Source: Prochlorococcus marinus str. MIT 9302
Lineage (GTDB): Bacteria > Cyanobacteriota > Cyanobacteriia > PCC-6307 > Cyanobiaceae
Length of the DNA stretch: 64,000 nucleotides
Direction: 5' to 3'
Assembly (NCBI RefSeq): GCF_000759975.1
Contig: NZ_JNAM01000002.1
Span: 62,001 to 126,000 of the forward strand
Position 1 is the first letter of the stretch; each line of letters starts with the position of its first letter. Of this stretch, positions 10,431-18,863 are shown one piece after another. The notes beneath the pieces were generated by a model. It was given only the letters and a program-made list of their open reading frames with translations, searched no databases and was not told where the DNA came from. Both the position numbers and the translations under genes were made by a program.

Positions 10431-10625
10431 ATGCCCTTATTAATTGATCCCGAAGAAAAAATTTATTTTTGTTGAGTCGTTAACAAATTCAGGTAATAAA
10501 ATTTAAAAAAAAAGAAAATTAATTTACATTTAAAAAAGATCTGAAAATTTATTAATTGCTTTGATACCAACTGTTTTGAAGAGAAATATCAATTTTGAGA
10601 ATTTTTTAGTAGTCAGAGGATCCTG

Positions 10626-10641
10626 ACGACAGGACAAAAAG
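10626..10641. promoter_or_regulatory. Short inverted repeat in the leader of the DUF4912 gene
   Basis: GTCAG and CTGAC flank the 6-base loop AGGATC, and the centre AGGATCCT is itself palindromic. It lies about 60 bases before the GTG start of the gene at 10701, in a 270-bp gap otherwise made of A- and T-rich sequence. It could be an operator or a leader hairpin. I see no further evidence for either. Confidence 0.3.
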
Positions 10642-10700
10642 ACACACAATTTCTAAAAAAAAAGAACATACTGATCCCAAACAAAAACGGAGAATTTAAA

Positions 10701-11804
10701 GTGGCTGATGGGATCATGAATAAAGATCAATTACTCTCACTTACCCTCAGACAATTACGTCAAGAAGCAAGTAAATTATCAGTTCCGCTGTACAGTCGCA
10801 AAACAAAAGCTGTTTTAGTTGATTTAATAGTCAAATATCAAGAAAAATCTATAAAAAAAATATATACTACTCCCCAGTCAAAATCTGAAGAAACTTTTGA
10901 GTCCAATGCTAATGCTTTCGAAAGTAGTGAAGAAGTTAAAACAAATGTAGTTTTCCTACCCCGAGATCCAGATTGGGCTTATGTTTTTTGGCAAATTTCT
11001 GATGCAGATAGAGAAAAAGCACAATCTTTGGGAGCCAATAAATTATGCTTACGATTATTTGATGCATCTGGTTCTGAAGGAAGCAACTTTAATCAAGGAA
11101 CACTTAGGGAGATAGCAGTTGATAGTTATAGTACTGAATGGTACTTACCAATCCCACTTGCAGATAGAGACTATAAAGTTGAATTAGGTTACAAATATGG
11201 TTTTAACTGGATGTCATTGGCATTTTCTTCTATAAGCCACGTTCCTGGCTCTCATCCTTCTGAGCAAATTCTTGATAAATTTGTACCTTTTAATTTGGAT
11301 TCTACTTCTGAGTCAATCCTAGATACTTCAAATCCTGTTGTTTCTGAACAAAATGGTATGCATGAAAGGCTATATCAAGCAGCAACTAACATTCCTCTCA
11401 GAAGAAAAGTTGGTTCTGAAGAATTTATGGAAAATGTAAATTCAACCAACCTCAATGATAATATTACAGACTCAGGTGCTGGTAAATGGTCATCAGGTTT
11501 AAATGATTCTGGAAGCGGAATTGTTAAAAATAGATCTTTTTGGCTCGTTGCTGATGCTGAATTAATTGTTTATGGAGCTACAGAGCCTTCTGCAAAACTG
11601 ACAATAGGTGGAGAAGATGTACCTCTTGCTGCAGATGGTACTTTTAGAATTCAAGTTCCATTTAGAGATGGGACTCAAAAATATGATATTAAAGCTGTTG
11701 ATGTATCTGGTGAGCAAGAAAAAAGTATATCAATGAAATTTGATAGAACTACACCACTTGACGATACTAATGAAAAAGATAATGCTCGGACTGAATGGTT
11801 TTAA
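10701..11804 (+). CDS. DUF4912 protein with N-terminal Rho_N-like domain
   Basis: 367 residues. Residues 8 to 50 resemble the Rho termination-factor N-terminal (SAP-like) helix-extended-loop-helix: LLSLTLRQLRQEASKLSVPLY. Residues about 75 to 190 match DUF4912, with the opening FLPRDPDWAYVFWQIS. A linker follows, then a beta-rich C-terminal segment (residues about 275 to 350) that looks like an Ig-like or CBM-like fold. The GTG start is chosen because GGAG lies eight bases upstream; an ATG six codons later is the alternative. The function of this cyanobacterial family is not known to me. The Rho_N part suggests nucleic-acid binding. Confidence 0.8.
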   Translation: MADGIMNKDQLLSLTLRQLRQEASKLSVPLYSRKTKAVLVDLIVKYQEKSIKKIYTTPQSKSEETFESNANAFESSEEVKTNVVFLPRDPDWAYVFWQISDADREKAQSLGANKLCLRLFDASGSEGSNFNQGTLREIAVDSYSTEWYLPIPLADRDYKVELGYKYGFNWMSLAFSSISHVPGSHPSEQILDKFVPFNLDSTSESILDTSNPVVSEQNGMHERLYQAATNIPLRRKVGSEEFMENVNSTNLNDNITDSGAGKWSSGLNDSGSGIVKNRSFWLVADAELIVYGATEPSAKLTIGGEDVPLAADGTFRIQVPFRDGTQKYDIKAVDVSGEQEKSISMKFDRTTPLDDTNEKDNARTEWF

Positions 11805-11816
11805 TAAATTAAATTA

Positions 11817-11987
11817 ATGCTGAAAAAAATTGTAGCTTTTACTCCATTGTTTGGGGCCTTAACATTTCCACTAATAGTTCCAATTACAATTTCCAAATTT
11901 GGTGTTAACTATGGAATTCTTAGTGCATTATTAATTTCTTCATTATGGTTTATCGCTATGTTAAGAACTTCCGAAATGCCTCATTAA
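11817..11987 (+). CDS. Small hydrophobic protein, two predicted membrane helices
   Basis: 56 residues, starting MLKKIVAFTP and ending RTSEMPH. Two hydrophobic stretches (about residues 5 to 24 and 33 to 48) are separated by SKFGVN, so it is probably a two-helix membrane protein. It starts 13 bases after the stop of the DUF4912 gene and precedes pgm by about 30 bases on the same strand. That compact spacing and an intact frame support it being a gene. The family is not recognised. Confidence 0.6.
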   Translation: MLKKIVAFTPLFGALTFPLIVPITISKFGVNYGILSALLISSLWFIAMLRTSEMPH

Positions 11988-12019
11988 TTTAGTTAGATTT
12001 CTGTAAGTTTCTAAAAAAT

Positions 12020-13657
12020 ATGACTCAAGTTAGTGTAATTAATATCAATTCTCCTTTTCTAGATCAAAAACCAGGCACTTCTGGTTTAAGAAAAAGTACT
12101 TTAAAGTTTCAGGAAGAACATTATCTAGAAGTTTTTATTGAAGCAATCTTAAAATCATTGGAAGATTTAAAAGGTTCAACATTAGTAGTTGGTGGTGATG
12201 GCAGATATGGCAATATTGAAGCAATAGAAAAAATTGTCAAAATATGCATTGCTCATAAAGTTCAAAAGGTTATTGTTCCAAAATACGGTTTATTATCTAC
12301 TCCTGCGACATCACATTTAATTAGAAAAGAAAATGCTATTGGTGGAATTATTCTTTCTGCAAGCCATAATCCTGGTGGGATTGATGGCGACTTTGGAGTG
12401 AAATTGAATATCTCTAATGGTGGCCCAGCTCCTGAGATAATTACTAATAAGATTTTCAAAGCTTCACAATTACTAACTAGTTATAAAATTTGTAATATTC
12501 AATTACCTGATTTTAGTGAATATGGAACTTATACTTACGGTGAAACTACCTTAGAAATTATTGATGGATTAAAAGATTATTCTAATTTGATGGAGAAAAT
12601 TTTTGATTTTGATCAAATTAGTGATTTTTTAAAAAAAGACTTCTCGTTAATCTTTGATGCAATGAATGCGGTTACAGGCCCATATGCAAAAAATATTTTT
12701 GTTGAAAAAATGGGTCTTGGACATGATTGTGTCATGAATGGTAACCCGTTAAAAGATTTTGGAGGTTTACATCCTGATCCTAATCTTACTTACGCATCCC
12801 ACTTGGCTGATTTGTTATTAAATAAAAAATCTTATAGTTTTGGTGCTGCATGCGATGGAGATGGAGATAGGAATATGATTTTAGGAAGTGGATGTTTTGT
12901 AAATCCTAGTGATAGCCTGGCAGTTATTACTGCTAACACAAAATATGTCCCTGGTTATAAAGATGGTATTACAGGCGTGGCACGATCCATGCCAACCAGC
13001 TCAGCGGTTGATAATGTTGCTCGAGCATTAAATATACCTTGTTTCGAGACACCTACTGGCTGGAAGTTTTTTGGAAATCTTTTAGATTCTAATTTAATTA
13101 CTTTATGTGGAGAAGAAAGTTTCGGAACAGGTAGTAATCATGTGAGAGAGAAAGATGGACTATGGGCAGTTTTGTATTGGTTACAAGTTTTAGCTGAGAA
13201 AAAATGCTCGGTAAGTGATTTGATACAGAATCATTGGAAACAATTTGGTAGGAATTATTATTCAAGACATGATTATGAGGCAATTCCCTCAAATATTGCT
13301 AATCAAATCTTTGGTAACCTAACTTCTATGCTCGAACATTTAAAAGGAAATAGTTTTGCTGGCCATCTAGTTAAAGTTGCAGATAACTTTTCATATTTAG
13401 ATCCCGTTGATAATTCCACAAGTGAAAATCAAGGTTTAAGATTGGTGCTTGATGATAATTCACGAGTAATTGTGCGCCTTTCTGGAACTGGAACTAAGGG
13501 TGCAACATTAAGACTTTACTTTGAGAAATTTTTCAATCCTCAACAGAATCTTTCGTTAAATCCTCAGATCGCTTTGAAACCTCTAATTAATGATTTGGAT
13601 GCTTTATTAAACATTTCAAAACTTACTCAAATGGAAACTCCTACAGTAATTACATAG
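12020..13657 (+). CDS. pgm: Phosphoglucomutase
   Basis: 545 residues, full length for the alpha-D-phosphohexomutase family. It interconverts glucose-1-phosphate and glucose-6-phosphate, feeding glycogen and sugar-nucleotide synthesis. The phosphoserine loop is SASHNPGG, the metal-binding loop is DGDGDRN, the sugar-binding loop is CGEESFGTGS, and the C-terminal phosphate-binding loop is RLSGTGTKGATLRLY. The last motif and the length match true PGM rather than the PMM/PGM type. ATG at 12020; the next gene follows after 33 bases. Confidence 0.96.
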   Translation: MTQVSVININSPFLDQKPGTSGLRKSTLKFQEEHYLEVFIEAILKSLEDLKGSTLVVGGDGRYGNIEAIEKIVKICIAHKVQKVIVPKYGLLSTPATSHLIRKENAIGGIILSASHNPGGIDGDFGVKLNISNGGPAPEIITNKIFKASQLLTSYKICNIQLPDFSEYGTYTYGETTLEIIDGLKDYSNLMEKIFDFDQISDFLKKDFSLIFDAMNAVTGPYAKNIFVEKMGLGHDCVMNGNPLKDFGGLHPDPNLTYASHLADLLLNKKSYSFGAACDGDGDRNMILGSGCFVNPSDSLAVITANTKYVPGYKDGITGVARSMPTSSAVDNVARALNIPCFETPTGWKFFGNLLDSNLITLCGEESFGTGSNHVREKDGLWAVLYWLQVLAEKKCSVSDLIQNHWKQFGRNYYSRHDYEAIPSNIANQIFGNLTSMLEHLKGNSFAGHLVKVADNFSYLDPVDNSTSENQGLRLVLDDNSRVIVRLSGTGTKGATLRLYFEKFFNPQQNLSLNPQIALKPLINDLDALLNISKLTQMETPTVIT

Positions 13658-13690
13658 ACTTGAAAGTAATGATTTTTTGATTTTATTTAT

Positions 13691-14980
13691 ATGCATTCAG
13701 AAAATTTATTTAATAATTATTCTCAAATAGAAAATAACGCACCTTTGGCAGATCAATTAAGGCCAAAGAATTTGGAAGATTTTTATGGTCAACAACCAAT
13801 CCTGAATGAGAATTCGCTTTTAAGAAGTGCAATATTAAACGATAAGATTAGTAATTTTATTTTTTCTGGCCCTCCTGGTGTTGGGAAAACTACTCTAATT
13901 GAAATTATTTCCTTTAATACTCGTTCAAAATTAATTAAGTTAAATGCAGTATTATCAAGTGTTAAAGAATTAAGAAATGAAATCGCTAATGCAAAAGATA
14001 GATTAATAAATTCCAAAAGAAAAACAATTTTATTTATCGATGAGGTTCATAGATTTACGTCAGTTCAGCAAGATGCTTTATTACCTTCAATAGAAAATGG
14101 AACTATAACTTTTATTGGTGCTACAACTGAAAACCCTTTCTTTGCTGTTAATAAAGCGCTTGTTAGTAGGTCTCGTATTTTTACATTACTTCCTTTGTCA
14201 CAAAATGATTTGCAGAAAATAATACAAAAAGTCATAAATCACTATTCTAAAAAAAATGATTCAAAAAAGGTTTATTTAACTCAAGATGCTATGAGTCATT
14301 TAATTAAATTTTCTGGCGGTGATGCAAGAACATTAATCAATGCGCTAGAGATGGCTATAGAAACAACTGCTGAAAATGATGCTAAAGAAATTAAGATTAA
14401 TCTCTCAATAGCAGAGGATGCAATTCAAAAGAAAAATATTCTTTACGATAAAAATGGTCAAAATCATTACGATGTAATAAGTGCCTTTATCAAGTCCATA
14501 AGAGGTTCTGATCCAGATGCAACTTTATTCTGGCTTGCGAATATGCTTGAGGCTGGTGAAGATCCTAATTTTATTTTTAGAAGACTACTTATATCTGCCA
14601 GTGAAGATATTGGAATAGCTGATCCTAATGCCATAGTAGTTGTACAATCCTGTTGTGATGCTTTTGATAGAGTTGGTTTTCCAGAAGGATTATATTTTTT
14701 AACGCAGGCTGCTTTATATTTAGCTATGTCTCCAAAAAGTAATAGTACGAAAAGTATTTTTAAAGCAATTGAAACAATCAAATCTACTAACGCTTTTGAT
14801 GTTCCACTTCATTTAAAAAATAATTCTAATAGTTATGTCAATCCTCATAATTATCCAGGTAATTGGGTCGCACAAGAATATCTTCCTAAATCTTTAAGAG
14901 ATTTAAAAATATGGGAACCAAATAATAATGGATGGGAAAAAACTCAATATGAAGAACTGCTTAGAAGAAAAGAAAACTAA
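13691..14980 (+). CDS. rarA: RarA/MgsA-type AAA ATPase (replication-associated recombination protein A)
   Basis: 429 residues. Walker A is GPPGVGKTT, Walker B is LFIDEVHRF, sensor 1 is GATTENP, and the arginine finger region is SRSRIF. The C-terminal part carries the MgsA/RarA block (FIKSIRGSDPDATLFWLANML, then the ASEDIGIADP motif), which separates it from clamp-loader subunits and RuvB. RarA acts at stalled replication forks together with single-strand-binding protein. The 3' end overlaps the convergent phosphopantetheinyl transferase gene by four bases. Confidence 0.94.
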   Translation: MHSENLFNNYSQIENNAPLADQLRPKNLEDFYGQQPILNENSLLRSAILNDKISNFIFSGPPGVGKTTLIEIISFNTRSKLIKLNAVLSSVKELRNEIANAKDRLINSKRKTILFIDEVHRFTSVQQDALLPSIENGTITFIGATTENPFFAVNKALVSRSRIFTLLPLSQNDLQKIIQKVINHYSKKNDSKKVYLTQDAMSHLIKFSGGDARTLINALEMAIETTAENDAKEIKINLSIAEDAIQKKNILYDKNGQNHYDVISAFIKSIRGSDPDATLFWLANMLEAGEDPNFIFRRLLISASEDIGIADPNAIVVVQSCCDAFDRVGFPEGLYFLTQAALYLAMSPKSNSTKSIFKAIETIKSTNAFDVPLHLKNNSNSYVNPHNYPGNWVAQEYLPKSLRDLKIWEPNNNGWEKTQYEELLRRKEN

Positions 14981-15633
14981 AAATTTTTCGAACAACAAAT
15001 AATCTCAGGATTAAAAGAAGTTTTTTCTTCGTAGGCTAAAGCTATAGTCCAATTATGGAAGTTAATCTGTGAATAATTTAAATGTATGTTTTTCTTCTTA
15101 TGAATTAACTCTTTTGGCTTTTCAAAAAATTGCCAATGGTTAATGTCTTTAGATAATTTTCCATGATCCCATTTTATAGCCGCTTCAACAGCACACCATT
15201 GATTTAATATCATATTTTTTGTTAAATAATTATTATGGTTTGATTTATTGGTATGAAAAAAATATTTTTCTGCAAATTTTAAATGGTTAAAATCTCTATC
15301 TGTTCTCTCAATATCAATCCCTATTTTGCCTTTGTACCAGACTATAGTAATGGCATCTTTACAATGACTTAAACTGATATTTCCCATACCAGAGGGTAAA
15401 CTTGGAGGTTCTCCAGGATTAGCATTAATTGGAATTTCTAGGGGGTCTAAATCAAAAAGTGTTGAAAGTGATTGTCGCAAATAAGCTCTTGTTTCTAAGA
15501 AAATCTTTGATCTTGAATTTGTTAGGTTTTTTGCAGTTTTAATTTCTTCTATAGTTGCGACATCTTGCACACCTTTAATCTCATAAAACCAAATTTTTGG
15601 TATTTTATATTCATACTCATTTAATAATTTCAA
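14977..15633 (-). CDS. 4'-phosphopantetheinyl transferase (Sfp/HetI-like)
   Basis: 218 residues. It transfers phosphopantetheine from CoA to acyl carrier proteins. The metal-binding motif GIDIERTDR is present. The second motif reads WCAVEAAIK, where the family usually has WxxKEAxxK: the catalytic Glu and the last Lys are kept but the first Lys is Val. The start is uncertain. The frame opens with a TTG at 15633 that overlaps the ATG of bcp on the other strand, and no ATG occurs near the N-terminus. Confidence 0.85.
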   Translation of the reverse strand: MKLLNEYEYKIPKIWFYEIKGVQDVATIEEIKTAKNLTNSRSKIFLETRAYLRQSLSTLFDLDPLEIPINANPGEPPSLPSGMGNISLSHCKDAITIVWYKGKIGIDIERTDRDFNHLKFAEKYFFHTNKSNHNNYLTKNMILNQWCAVEAAIKWDHGKLSKDINHWQFFEKPKELIHKKKNIHLNYSQINFHNWTIALAYEEKTSFNPEIICCSKNF

Positions 15634-16100
15634 TGGCTCTTAAGGTTGGCGACAAAGCACCAGAATTTAAATTAAAAGATTCTTATGATAAAGAAGTTTC
15701 TCTTAGTGGTTTTAAAGGTAAACGAATAATACTATATTTTTATCCAAAAGATAATACTCCAGGATGTACTAAAGAAGCATGTAGTTTTAAAGAGAATTGG
15801 GATTTACTCCAAAAAAATAATATTGTTGTGCTTGGTATTAGTAAAGATAATGCATCTTCTCATCAGAAGTTTATAGAAAAATTTAATTTACCTTTTATTC
15901 TTTTAACTGATCCTGAACCTTTCAAAGTTTCTTCTGATTACTATAGCTATGGAATGAAGAAATTCATGGGAAAAGAATATATGGGAATGATGAGAAATAC
16001 TTTTTTAATTGATACTGAAGGTAACATCGAAAAAATTTACTTAAAGGTAAAAGCAGCAATAATGGCTGATCATATAATTGCAGACCTTGGGTTAAGCTAA
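15633..16100 (+). CDS. bcp: Thiol peroxidase, peroxiredoxin Q/Bcp type
   Basis: 155 residues from the ATG at 15633 (MALKVGDKAPEF), the natural family start; the frame is open 12 codons further upstream. The peroxidatic Cys lies in PGCTKEACSF, with the resolving Cys five residues later as in the BCP/PrxQ group. It reduces hydrogen peroxide and alkyl hydroperoxides using thioredoxin. Its start codon overlaps the start of the divergent transferase gene, and its last nine bases overlap coaX. Confidence 0.95.
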   Translation: MALKVGDKAPEFKLKDSYDKEVSLSGFKGKRIILYFYPKDNTPGCTKEACSFKENWDLLQKNNIVVLGISKDNASSHQKFIEKFNLPFILLTDPEPFKVSSDYYSYGMKKFMGKEYMGMMRNTFLIDTEGNIEKIYLKVKAAIMADHIIADLGLS

Positions 16101-16787
16101 TTTTCTTACGGACAGGTGGTGAATAATCATCCCCTCCATAACTAAATTAGGAGCATTGATAATATTTTCTTTTTGAGTATTCAGAGATTTTGTGAGTAAT
16201 TCAGAGTCTCCTCCACATATTATTAAAATATCCTTTTTGGGATTAAATAAACTATTAATCACACCAGTAAGAGAGTTGATTACTCCTTTTAAGATTGCTT
16301 CTTCTGTGTTAAACAAAAAATCTTTGGTTGGAATATTATATTTTTTGGGAACTTTAAGATTTTTTGTGTTTTGTCCCATTGATTTTAATTGTGTCAGAAA
16401 ACCTGGAACAAGTTGCCCACCGATAATAGATCCATTTGAATTTAATTTTGTTATTGATAATATTGTTCCAAAATCTGCAATTAGCAAATCTTTTTTCAAA
16501 GGGTTTGCAATAATATTTAAAGCTGCAAGACAGGCAAGAGCTCTATCAACCCCAAAATAATCAGGGAGATTTGATAAACTAATATCTTTAGTTTTTATTT
16601 GATTTTCTCCTTTCAGAAAAAAATCAGGTAATTTTCCTACAGAAGCCCAGATTAACTGATCAAGATCTATATTTTCAGGAACTTTTTGCTCTTTTTTGGT
16701 ATGAAAGAATTTTGATTGATTTTTATAATATTTAGCCCAATGAAGCCTACTATTACCTACTAATAAAAAATTTATATCTGAGACCAT
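16092..16787 (-). CDS. coaX: Type III pantothenate kinase
   Basis: 231 residues. It phosphorylates pantothenate in the first step of CoA synthesis. CoaX marks are the catalytic Asp in ADFGTILSI, the GVDRALACLAA stretch (usually GxDR), GGQLVPGF and ICGGDSELL. The N-terminal phosphate loop is modified: VGNSRLHW where the family usually has DxGNT. This is typical of picocyanobacterial forms. It is transcribed after cysH with a 15-base gap and converges with bcp. Confidence 0.88.
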   Translation of the reverse strand: MVSDINFLLVGNSRLHWAKYYKNQSKFFHTKKEQKVPENIDLDQLIWASVGKLPDFFLKGENQIKTKDISLSNLPDYFGVDRALACLAALNIIANPLKKDLLIADFGTILSITKLNSNGSIIGGQLVPGFLTQLKSMGQNTKNLKVPKKYNIPTKDFLFNTEEAILKGVINSLTGVINSLFNPKKDILIICGGDSELLTKSLNTQKENIINAPNLVMEGMIIHHLSVRKLA

Positions 16788-16802
16788 TTTTTTATGATCA
16801 AT

Positions 16803-17525
16803 TTAATTATTAGTGTGTATTCCACACTCTTGTTTAATCCCCCCAAATCTTGTTGCTCTCCCTTTTGTTTTATTGCCGTCGGGAGAGCTGGAATGCCAAT
16901 CACCTACAGTTGAATAACCTTTACTAAAAAGTGGATGGGTAGGTAAATTATTTTCTTCCATGTAATAAAAAATATCTTTATTTGTCCAATTTAATAAAGG
17001 CCTTAAAGAAAGTCTTTGACGAATTATGTCTAGGAATTTCATTTCTTTTCTATTTTCTGTTTGGCTTGATCTGACACCGCTTGCCCAGCAGTGAATATTA
17101 TATTTCTCTAGACCATTTTCTAAAGGTTTTATCTTTCTCAATTCATGATACTTATCTAGATCACTAGTTTTATTTGTTTCCCAAAGTTTTCCGTATATAG
17201 CCTCCATTCTTGCTGGGGATAATTCACTTTGCAGAACTTCTATTTCTAAGGACAAATCTTCAATAAGCTTTTCAGCATATTGGTATGTTTCTGGTGGTAG
17301 GTAACCTGTATCTATCCAAAATATTTTAATTTTTTTCTGCAGACATAATTTCCTGACCATATTTAAAATAACTGATGACTGTATACCAAAACTTGTTGTA
17401 ATTGCAAATTGATTATCAAACTTTTTATAACCCCATGTAATCATTTCTTGAGCCTTTAACGCTATTAGTTCTTGATTATATTTGCTCAAGTTAGGTTGAA
17501 TATCTTCGTGGATGTTTTCAATCAT
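16803..17525 (-). CDS. cysH: Phosphoadenylyl-sulfate (PAPS) reductase
   Basis: 240 residues. It reduces activated sulfate to sulfite for cysteine synthesis. The nucleotide loop is TTSFGIQSSV, and the catalytic Cys is in the C-terminal ECGIH motif. The paired Cys-Cys motifs that bind a 4Fe-4S cluster in APS reductases are absent, since only CWASGVRS is seen in that region. This points to the thioredoxin-dependent PAPS type. It is divergent from the NDH-2 gene across about 95 bp. cysK is elsewhere in the window at 51522. Confidence 0.94.
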   Translation of the reverse strand: MIENIHEDIQPNLSKYNQELIALKAQEMITWGYKKFDNQFAITTSFGIQSSVILNMVRKLCLQKKIKIFWIDTGYLPPETYQYAEKLIEDLSLEIEVLQSELSPARMEAIYGKLWETNKTSDLDKYHELRKIKPLENGLEKYNIHCWASGVRSSQTENRKEMKFLDIIRQRLSLRPLLNWTNKDIFYYMEENNLPTHPLFSKGYSTVGDWHSSSPDGNKTKGRATRFGGIKQECGIHTNN

Positions 17526-17620
17526 TCTTCAAGTTGGTTATGAGATTAATTTTATTTCGCTCAATTTGAAAATTATTCGTATAGTTTAATAATACATTTA
17601 CGCATAACAATATTTCGCTA

Positions 17621-18796
17621 ATGAAATCAATACAAAAACCAATAGTAATAGTTGGAGCAGGTTTTGCCGGAATGACAGTTGCTTTGAATTTAAAGAATCT
17701 GAATCCTTCCTTACCAATTCTTGTAGTTGATTCAGAATCCAAATTTATATTTAAACCTTTGATGTATGAAGTTTTAAGTAAAGAAATAAGAATTTGGGAA
17801 GCCACTCCAAAATTTGCAAATATTTTTTCTGATGCAGGCATAACTTTTTTAAAAAATTGTTTAACAAAGATTTCCTTCAAAGAAAATATTCTTGAATTTA
17901 GTGACGAATTAAAATTAAGTTATCAATATCTTGTTATTTGTACAGGATCTATTCCAAATAGTTTTTTTATAAAAGGTGTAGAAGAAAATTGTTACTTTTT
18001 TAATGATTTTCATGATCTAAATAAATTAAAATCTTTTTTAACAAAATCACAAAAAACTTCTTCTCATAAAAAGTTATTCATAGTGGGAGGTGGTCCATCT
18101 GGTATCGAGTTGGCATGTAAAATTCAAGATATATTTACAGATCAATTTCAAATTAGTTTAATAGAAAAATCTAATGAGATTCTTAGTAGAAACAAAATTT
18201 TTAATAGAGAACAAGCCGAGATAGCATTAGAAAAAAGAAAAATCAACATTCTTTTAAATTCTACAGTTAAAGAAGTCTCGAAAACTGAAATTAGTATTTC
18301 TAGTGAGGATGGAATAACTTCTTTGGATAAAGATATTGTTATTTGGACTGCCGGAGTTAAACCTAATTTGTCTTACTTGGAAACTGATTACATAACAAAA
18401 AAATATGGAAGAATTTTAGTTAATAATAATTTGCAAATAGAAAACCATAACAATTGTTTTGCTCTTGGCGATATTTCAATCATTTCAGGAATGGAGGAGT
18501 TACCTATAACAGCTCAGGTTGCTATGCAGGAAGGAAAACATCTCGCTAAAAATCTAGCACTATTAATTCAAGGAAAAGATCCCTTACCTTTTGAATTTCA
18601 AGACAATGGTGAAATGATTAGCTTAGGAATAGGTGAAGCTTCAATTTCTGGGCTTGGGGTTACTTTATCGGGTAAATTGGCTTTTGAGGCTAGAAGGCTT
18701 ATTTATGCCTCTAAATTGCCTGATATTAATGAAAGTATAAAATCTGCATCTTCATGGATATTTCAAAAAAAATCTATTTTTAAAAAGTTTTTTTAA
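17621..18796 (+). CDS. Type II NADH dehydrogenase (NDH-2) / FAD-dependent oxidoreductase
   Basis: 391 residues. The FAD-binding fold begins IVGAGFAGMTVALNL and the NAD(P)-binding fold FIVGGGPSGIELACK. The second FAD motif is CFALGDIS. The protein passes electrons from NAD(P)H to quinone at the membrane without pumping protons. The C-terminal SSWIFQKKSIFKKFF is amphipathic and basic, as in NDH-2 membrane anchors. Several NDH-2-like paralogues exist in cyanobacteria, some with regulatory roles, so the exact electron acceptor is inferred. Confidence 0.87.
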   Translation: MKSIQKPIVIVGAGFAGMTVALNLKNLNPSLPILVVDSESKFIFKPLMYEVLSKEIRIWEATPKFANIFSDAGITFLKNCLTKISFKENILEFSDELKLSYQYLVICTGSIPNSFFIKGVEENCYFFNDFHDLNKLKSFLTKSQKTSSHKKLFIVGGGPSGIELACKIQDIFTDQFQISLIEKSNEILSRNKIFNREQAEIALEKRKINILLNSTVKEVSKTEISISSEDGITSLDKDIVIWTAGVKPNLSYLETDYITKKYGRILVNNNLQIENHNNCFALGDISIISGMEELPITAQVAMQEGKHLAKNLALLIQGKDPLPFEFQDNGEMISLGIGEASISGLGVTLSGKLAFEARRLIYASKLPDINESIKSASSWIFQKKSIFKKFF

Positions 18797-18863
18797 AAAG
18801 ATAACTCTAATTAAACTTTTTTGAAATATTGTTTTTGGGTATATTGAGTTAAATAAGTTTCAT

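Noticed and set aside
14467-14781. A 104-residue minus-strand frame within rarA
   Set aside because: Antisense shadow of the conserved RarA C-terminal block.
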